DNA from: a virus
Virus record (IMG/VR): IMGVR_UViG_3300022187_000103
Location: 1 to 35,249 of that record
Strand: one strand, 5' to 3'
DNA length: 35,249 bases
Position 1 is the first letter of the stretch; each line of letters opens with the position of its first letter. Position numbers and translations under genes: made by a program. This document shows, piece by piece, positions 7,936 to 16,000 of this stretch. Below the pieces are notes generated by a model. The model was not told the DNA's origin. It saw nothing but the letters and a program-made list of their open reading frames with translations, and made no database searches.

Positions 7936-10035
7936 ATGAATATCATAGAGCAGACAGAAGCACTCAAAGACCTTCCCGATCAAAGATTAATGCAAGAGAT
8001 GCAGGCACCCACAGGGTTTGCACCTCAATTTCTTGTTCTTAGTGAGCTTAAACGCCGCAAAAGAATGCGTGATGAGTATCAGCGTCAGCAATCTGCTGAC
8101 ATGAAGACGGTTGCCGAAGAGACTATTACTGCAGCAGGTTTACCACAGGGTGGCATCATGCAAATGTCACGGGCAATGAACCCAAATAGTTCAATTGCAC
8201 AAAACACTGGAATGGACCAGGCACCTCAAATGCAGCCCACTAGAATGGCTGATGGTGGTGTGGTTCGCATGTTCGATGGTGGTGTTTCTGGCGGCACTAT
8301 GTCTGCTATTGCAAACCTTAAAGCAAATTATCCTGATGTATACAGGTCGGCAGTTGAGCAGGGCATTGTTGAAGAAATAGCAGGGTACATGCAAAATGTT
8401 GCTCAAGATGTGCCGTATGGCCTTGATGCTTTTGAAGATCCACGTAGCTTTGATTTTCTGAAAAGCATGTTTACTGACCCATCTAATCGTGTCGTAACTG
8501 AGAAACAGCGTGAAATAGAAGAAAGCCAACCAGAAAGAGCATTACAGGCAAGGATTGATTCTAGGAATGCACTAAGTAGGTATGGCGACAATGATCCTGT
8601 ATTTGCAGAAGGTTCTGTGGCTGAATACCTAAGAGTTACACCAGAAGGTGGGTTCCCTAGAGCCAGTGAAGTGTATGATATTTCAGGAACTATGGTTTCT
8701 CCAGATGTTGAAGACTATATTCCACAAATTAGTGGTGAGCAGAGCTTTGTTTTGCAGAGGCCAAAAGGCGCTATGCTTAACCAACCCTCTACAAAGGGTG
8801 GTGATAAACCTGCTGCTATAAACGAACCCTCTACAAATGCATCTACATTTACTCAACTGATTGATGTTCGTGACCCAGTACCACCATACGGTGGTTTGTA
8901 TTCAGAGCGTGACCGTTTAATGGCTGCGCAAGATGCATTTACTCAGGGTATTGGTTCTCTTGGTGGTCCGCTTACACAGGATGAAGCTTATGCAGCAGCG
9001 GCTCGTCAGAGAATAGAGTCACCTATAAGTACTCAAGTTGAGCAGCCAATGCTTGTTGATCAGATGGCAACAGCAAGCATCGAAGACGAATCCCCAATGA
9101 TCGCAGAGCTTGCTCGCCAAGCTGAAATCAAGCGCATGATGGAGATCAACGAAATTCCAGAGCCTTCTCCAGAAGCTGGCCCTATATCTTCTGCCTTAGT
9201 TGACCTTGGTGAGGCGGGAATTGAAGGTCTTGGAAGTTCTTTTGAAGCAGGTGTTGATGCTCTTCAGTCCTTGACAGAAGGCGGAGATGGGATGCCAGAG
9301 CCTACCCCTGCATCCGCACTGCCAGAAGGGTTTGCACTTGGTGATGGGACAACAGCAGAAGGTGCCTCGTCCTTTGGTGAGTTACTGAAATCATCTACTG
9401 ACAAAGATGACACATCTACAAACCCTGCGGGAAATAAAACCACTGGCGGGCAGAAGGCTAGTGCAACCTCATCTCTTGGTGGCATCGAAGGTCGTATTGC
9501 AAAGATGCTTGAAGATAAAGAGAAGAGCGTTCAGAGCGATAAGTGGATGGCGCTTGCTCAGGCGGGTATGGCCCTTATGTCATCAAAGGAGCCAACGCTT
9601 GCGGGTGCTATAGGTGAAGCAGGTCTTGTTGGTGTGGGTGCCTTGAAGAAAGGTAAAGCTCAGTATGAGAAAGATGTTCTTGATCTTCTAACTCTACAGC
9701 AACGTATAGATGAGCAGAGAGCACGGGCTTCTAGTAAGTCTGGGGGTCTAACCGCAAGCAATATGATTAGCCTGATGGATGATCTTCGTAGTTATAAAGG
9801 CGACATCCAAGATAGAATTGATGCCCTTAATGATCCTACAAACTTAATGAGTGAAGAAGTGAAGGCCGCGCAGCTTCAAAGACTTCAGGCAGAATTGATG
9901 CGTACTGATATCGAGCTTGGCACTTATCGTAACGCTCTTAGTGGCGGGGGATCAAACAGAACTCCGATTGACGTAAGAGGTGGATCACAAACTCAGAGTG
10001 GTGTAGGATACAGCTTAGGCACAGCTAAACAATAA
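7936..10035 (+). CDS. Internal virion (injection) protein, 699 residues
   Basis: The start lies one base after the previous stop. The N-terminus has a charged helix (residues 25-50, ending LKRRKRMRDEYQRQQ), then MADGGVVRMFDGG near residue 107. Such ADGGVV repeats occur in several marine podovirus internal proteins. The centre (residues 150-500) is acidic, Pro/Ser-rich and likely disordered. The C-terminal part has a KWMALAQAGMALMSSKEPTLAGAIGEAG-like stretch, too long to quote in full, followed by a coiled-coil region. This organisation fits a protein ejected ahead of the DNA. Base use matches its neighbours. A copy of the dispersed palindrome sits inside the gene at 8189-8200. Confidence 0.6.
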   Translation: MNIIEQTEALKDLPDQRLMQEMQAPTGFAPQFLVLSELKRRKRMRDEYQRQQSADMKTVAEETITAAGLPQGGIMQMSRAMNPNSSIAQNTGMDQAPQMQPTRMADGGVVRMFDGGVSGGTMSAIANLKANYPDVYRSAVEQGIVEEIAGYMQNVAQDVPYGLDAFEDPRSFDFLKSMFTDPSNRVVTEKQREIEESQPERALQARIDSRNALSRYGDNDPVFAEGSVAEYLRVTPEGGFPRASEVYDISGTMVSPDVEDYIPQISGEQSFVLQRPKGAMLNQPSTKGGDKPAAINEPSTNASTFTQLIDVRDPVPPYGGLYSERDRLMAAQDAFTQGIGSLGGPLTQDEAYAAAARQRIESPISTQVEQPMLVDQMATASIEDESPMIAELARQAEIKRMMEINEIPEPSPEAGPISSALVDLGEAGIEGLGSSFEAGVDALQSLTEGGDGMPEPTPASALPEGFALGDGTTAEGASSFGELLKSSTDKDDTSTNPAGNKTTGGQKASATSSLGGIEGRIAKMLEDKEKSVQSDKWMALAQAGMALMSSKEPTLAGAIGEAGLVGVGALKKGKAQYEKDVLDLLTLQQRIDEQRARASSKSGGLTASNMISLMDDLRSYKGDIQDRIDALNDPTNLMSEEVKAAQLQRLQAELMRTDIELGTYRNALSGGGSNRTPIDVRGGSQTQSGVGYSLGTAKQ
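8189..8200. repeat. Dispersed palindrome copy (inside the 699-residue gene)
   Basis: GTTCAATTGCAC, an exact match to the CAC form of the motif. It encodes part of a Ser-Ser-Ile-Ala-Gln string. The copy inside the annealing-protein gene encodes Ser-Ser-Ile-Glu-Gln in the same phase. Confidence 0.6.
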
Positions 10036-10046
10036 GGAGATGACTC

Positions 10047-13000
10047 TTGGGCGTTTTTCAACAAGTAGGTCAGTTCTCTGGTAATCCATATTCTTTCACT
10101 ATCGCAGGTGATGCACCGACTGAGCAGGAAGCTGCTCGTATCTCGCAGATATTAGATCAGCAAGAGTCACCTTATCGTCAGCAATATGAGTCTATGTATG
10201 GCGGTATAGCTGCTCTGCCTCAAGCCGCAGAAGAAGAGGGGCCAGACACTTCTTTTGGTAGTGCGTTTACTTCAGCGTTAGATGCTCCTCTTGAAAACTT
10301 CGCTACTACAGCGAGACTTACTGGTTACGAGGGTCTTGCTAACTTCCTTAGTGATGCTGTTGAAACACCAGAGAATTATGAAAATGCCTCTGAGAAATTC
10401 ATCAATGAGGGTGGATTTGGTTTCAGACTTGGATACGCACCAAGAGCTTTGGTCGAGCAAGCTGGCCAGTTCGCGGGTTCATTGTTGTCTAGAGGCGCGG
10501 GTGCAGTAATAGGTGGTGCTGTAACCCTTGGTAACCCTGCAGGTGTTTTGGCGGGAGCTATAACTGGCCCCGCTTTGTTTGAGGCAGTTCAGCTTGTTGG
10601 TCCGATTGCAGAAGAACGCGCAAGAAACAACGGCAGAGACACACCAAACAGAGATGATTGGTTGGGTGCTATAGGTAGCTCAAGTGCATCTGGTGCATTA
10701 AACGCAATCGCCCCAGGAATGGCTGGCACTTTAAGAAAACTTGTTGTTGAAGGTGGGACTGAAACGCTTCAGTCAGTAATTCAACAGACTGGTGAGACCG
10801 CAGGTACAGACAAGGGTCTTGATATCAGCTTGAAGCAAGCGGTTGGTGAGGGTGTCCTAGCGGGTGGTACTGTTGCCGCTATCTCTGGCCCCATAGACCT
10901 TGTTAAGGGCAAGCCTAAGCCTGAAGCTGACGTGCAGCTTGATGAAGATATTCTAGAAGAAGCTCAGGTAACCAGAGAAAGATTGGGGTATGCATCTACT
11001 ATAAGCCAAGAAATCACAGCAGATGCAGAGGCTAAAGCAGAAGCGGCCATACAATCTGAGACACCTCAAGAAACATCGCAAGAACCTGCAACATTTTCTG
11101 AGGTTACAACAGAAGAAGAGTTTGCCGAAAAGACATTTAACAAGGCGCAATATGATCGCGTACTTCAGCAAATCAAAGCTGATATTGCACGAGAGAAAGC
11201 ATTGAGTGTCACTGGCATACAGCAGGGCGTAAAGAAAGATATACCTGAGACAAAGGTCAGTCAGGTTCGTGACATCATGGCAGAGCTAGAGACACGAGGA
11301 TACTTGCAATCTGAGCCGCAACCCGCTGCAGTTCGTGATCGTGCTACAGGTGTTCGATATACACCCGCTCCTCAATACGCAGCCACACAGAACATCGTGC
11401 CTCAATTGAAGACACCAGATGTCGCTTATCGTCGCCAAATCGATATCGCCAATGAAGCGATAGAGAAAAACAACCGCATTATGGAAGACTTAAAACTTGA
11501 TTTGGATTCCGTCCGTCAGTTTGGTCGAGACTTGCAGGGTAAGCGTACCAGTGAGGATGCTATTAACTACGAGATCACAAGACTTAGTGAGCGCAATAAG
11601 CAGTACAATGGGGTTGTCAACGAAGCACAGCAGGGGCTGCAGCGCCTTGGTCGTTTGCCGTATGTGCCTCGTGTAACACCTGAATTCAACAGATCACAGA
11701 AGATCGAACGCAAGGTTGCAGCAGCCAAGGCTCGTAGTGTTGCGGATCAAGTGAAAGAAAAAGTTCAATCGAACAAACCTGTATTCACACCTGCCCTGAC
11801 TGAGAAACAGGACAAGGTATTCAAGTCTATCCGTGGTCGCCTTGATGGCTATGGACTAAAAGATGTTCGCCTCAGTGCAGAGCAGATTGTCGATGGTGGT
11901 GAAGGTACATATAACCCAACCAACCGCATGATCAGTTTGTCTATGGGTCTATATGATCCAAAGCTATCAGAGACAGAACTGTTTGATCGTGTGGGTGAGG
12001 TTCTTGATCACGAGACAGTTCATGCCCTGAAAGAGATGAACGTCATCAAGCCTGATGAATGGAAGGCACTGACCAATGCAGCGGCTAAGGTTAAGTACAC
12101 CAAGGTAAAGGGCGGCGAAAAGCAACAGCGCAAATACACATATCTAGACAGAGCCAAGCGTTTGTATGGCGATATGGATGCAGAAATCCAGTCTGAAGAA
12201 GCCGTTGCGGAGATGTTCCGTGATTACAATTCAGGAAGATTAGACTTAAAAGGAAAGCCCCAGGGGCTGTTCACGAAGATTAAAAATTTCTTCAAGTCTA
12301 TCATTGGCGGCGCTACAGATAACGGCTTCACAGATGTTCAATCAATCTTTGATGAGATAGTTGTGGGCAACATTGGTCAACGCGAACGTGGCGTTGCGGC
12401 ACAGCAGCAGACGGAACCCGCAGCACGTCAATCAAGACTGGCTGCTACAGAAGAAGAGATAGCTCCTGAAAAGGACATCAGAATGCCGTTGAATGTAGCG
12501 GCACCCAACGATCAAATACGTGCTGAAATTCAGCGCATGACAAACCAAAACCGTCCGCTGGTTAAGAGATTGATCAAGCGTATCGATGAAAGATTTGGAA
12601 CCAAGTCAGGTGATAACGCAAAGGACTTATCAAAGGTAACACAGAAGGCTCGTCGTCCTTCTATCCTAGCAAACAAGCCTTGGCATGATGTGTCTCACAT
12701 CCGTGATAGCTATCGCTTCAAGACAGTAATCGATGACTTCCGTGCAGTACCTGCAATCTTTGATGAGCTTCTAGCTGACGGAATATCTCTGGTTAAGATC
12801 GACACAGGCAAGCTATTCCGCCCCAAGGAATGGGGATGGCGCATCATTGCATTTGATCTTCGCATGCCAAATGGACAGCTTGTAGAATGGTATCTACCTC
12901 TGAAGGAATTAGAGGTTGAGAAGAAAGCTCGTGGTCACCTGATCTTTGAAGAGTGGCGCAACAAGACACAGGAAGAGTTGTCAGCGCAGCGTGATGCTTA

Positions 13001-16000
13001 CTTTGAGGCAATCGCTCGTAGTTACAGGAACTATGACGAAGCGTTCCAAGCTGCACTAGACCGTATGAACACTACTCGTCAGGATGCAGAGGCATCTTGG
13101 AGAAGCGCGGAAAGTTCACTGCTTGATGCTGCGCGAAATGCACGTAGATCATCAGGCGTTGGTATCTCTTCAGCAGGTACAGCAGAAGAAGGCATTATAG
13201 CACCCTCTGAGGTACGCACTGATGTGGAACCATCAGCTTTAAATATTAGTGCGCGAGAGGAGCCATCCTCTATTAGTGCAAAAGGTTCTGCCATCTTATC
13301 TACCTCCGATGACTATGTTACAGATGTGCCAGTCGAAGAACAAGTTAAGTTTTCAAGACTGCCTCGCACGTCCAATGTATCAGGTTTGCAGGACTTTATC
13401 AGAAATAATCCTGAAGGTTTCACAATTGATCCTGTCACTATGGAACCTGCATCTGGCGGGTTCGTTGTTGCACCTCTCAAGGAAGCCGAAATAATTGTCG
13501 GAGAGACCTTGCCAGAAGAAGTACTATTAGGCTATATAGAGGATAATAAGGATATTTCTGCCGCTGTCAATAAGCCAGTTTACCTTGGTGGGTGGTTCGA
13601 TAGTGACTCTCAGCAATACTTCTTAGACAACACTCTTATACTGCCGACTGCAGAAGAAGCATTGTATATCGCTGAGGCTGCAGACCAACTGGCTATCTTT
13701 GACCTGAACAATTTTGAGGAGATCAGGACTAATGAAGGAATCAGACAACTCCAAGAAAGTGGTGCTTACAGAGGTGACACCGCAATCGGATACCAAAGAA
13801 ACCTTGCAGAAGTTGGTCGCCGCTTTGCGGAAGCAAGGGATAACCGTAACGCCCGCCAAAGAGAACAGCTTACTGGAGGAGTAGAGGGCTTTAGGCAATC
13901 ACGTCTAACCCTACCTCTAACACCTGAGCAACGTGCCGCAAGTATTCTGGATTATCTAGACCCAGATACTGGTCAGCCTAAGTTCAAGAGCAAGCAAGGA
14001 TCAGAAACCCTTGTAAGTTTTGCCAACAAGCTGCTTGAGCTTCGAGGCACTCGTCCATACGACATCGTCAACTCAGAGCAAGACCGTGAAGAAGTCGCTC
14101 GCATCATGGCTGCTGAGGCAGAAGCTGCGCTTCTATCTAGCAGTGATGCCATTGGTTGGTACGATGCTAAGTTAAAATTAGCAAAACAGATTTTGTTCCC
14201 CGTGTATCCAGAGGTTTCTCCTCTGCGTCCAGATGGTACAGAGAACTCATTGTATGACCCTGCATCTGAGCATGCGTTTGATTACGCAACAGCCGTCACC
14301 TCAAACGGTTTGTCAGTAATCGATAACTACCTGCTGGCATCTCGCCAGTATGACGCATGGAAGAACAGCCAAGACGGAAGGTTCCCATTGTCTTCCTCTG
14401 GCAAGCAGGGTCAGTCCATGATCAAGGCATGGGAATTCTGGAACGCACTCACTGATCTTGGATATGACTCAAACCAGATCAACGAACTCCTTACAATGCA
14501 GATGCGTAAAGGTGACCTTGCTGCCTTAATGACAGATGTCTTTGGTGTCGAGCGTGTCAAAGATTTACCGTTCAAGATCGATGGTAAAGAGTTGGCTGAC
14601 GAGATTGTAGGTGTTGCTTATGTGATTGGCCCAAAGATTGGTAACGGTTTCTATCAGAACCTACGCGGTAACTTTAACCCACTTACAATGGACCGTTGGT
14701 GGATGCGCTTTGTCAACCGCATCACTGGTAATCCTATCGTCAACTATCGTGACGAGCTTGTGCAAGAAAACAAGGACAAGCTATGGGAGCTTATCTCCAA
14801 CCCAAGCCGTTTGACAGATACTGACAAGCAGCTCCTGGTGGATACATTGGAATCTCTTGATATCAATACTATTGAGAAAAGTGATATTGAACTTATTGCT
14901 CCACAAGTACAGAAAATCTGGGACAAGAACTTCTACAACAAGGCATTCAATGACAAGCTAGATGAGCTTGCTGATCAGTATGACTTCGTCGTTACATCTG
15001 GCGGCACTATCACTGGTCGTGATGCTGCCAAGGTTAAGAAACTAGCACAGGACGCACGTCCTAAATCTACAGACTTGGCACTATCTGCTAAGAACCTAGC
15101 GGGTAAGCTGAAGACAGCGCTACAAGAAGACCCACGCAATGCTCGTGAGCGTTCAGCTATGAGAGCAGCAGCTAACCGTGCAAGAGAGATACTTCGTCAG
15201 AGCAATCAGATCGGTGCCGATTTAACTAACGCAGACTTCCAAGCTCTTATGTGGTACGCAGAGAAGCGCATCTTTGAGGCTGGTGGTGTTCGTAAAGGTC
15301 GTGGTGATGATAACGACTACGCTGATGGCGCGATTGCCATCCTCAAAAACAAAGGTGTAAGCGATGACAAAATCAAAGCCACACTCCCCGATTCAGAGCG
15401 AGGACGGATCAGTGGTGTCAAATCTCAGCTCGACAGAGATTCTGAAATTGGCAGAGAGGTTGATGCGATACAACGAGGCCCAGAAGAAGGGAACTTCTTC
15501 GCCCCAAGAGAGTTAACTCTTCTCGATGGGTCGATGGCACCTCAGTCACAACTGACTACAGATCAGCTACAGCAAACAGAAGCTGACCTATCAGGTGTAG
15601 AAGTCGATCCAGAGTTACCGCCTCAAAGGTTCTCTCGCATGGTTCCCGCACAGGCACTTGTACCTGTACGTGCGCCCGTCAACATGGCAGATGGATCACC
15701 CAATCCTGTCTATGGTTACTTCAGAGATGATAGCACAGGGCGGCTTCGTCCTATTGTTCTACCCAAGGGATCACACAAGACATACGAGAGTGGCGTTGAG
15801 GTAGGACAAGGATTGTTCCACATTCAGCAGCGCAACCATGACAAAGAGCTTGTACTGAATTCAAAGTATAAGCGTGTAGAGAATGCCATCTTTGATCTTC
15901 TTCGTCGCTGGCAGGATCAGGGATACGATGACGGTGAGTCAGTTATATCCTATCCAAGTCAGGGTGGCATCGTCCTTGAGTGGCGGAATAACATGGCGTT

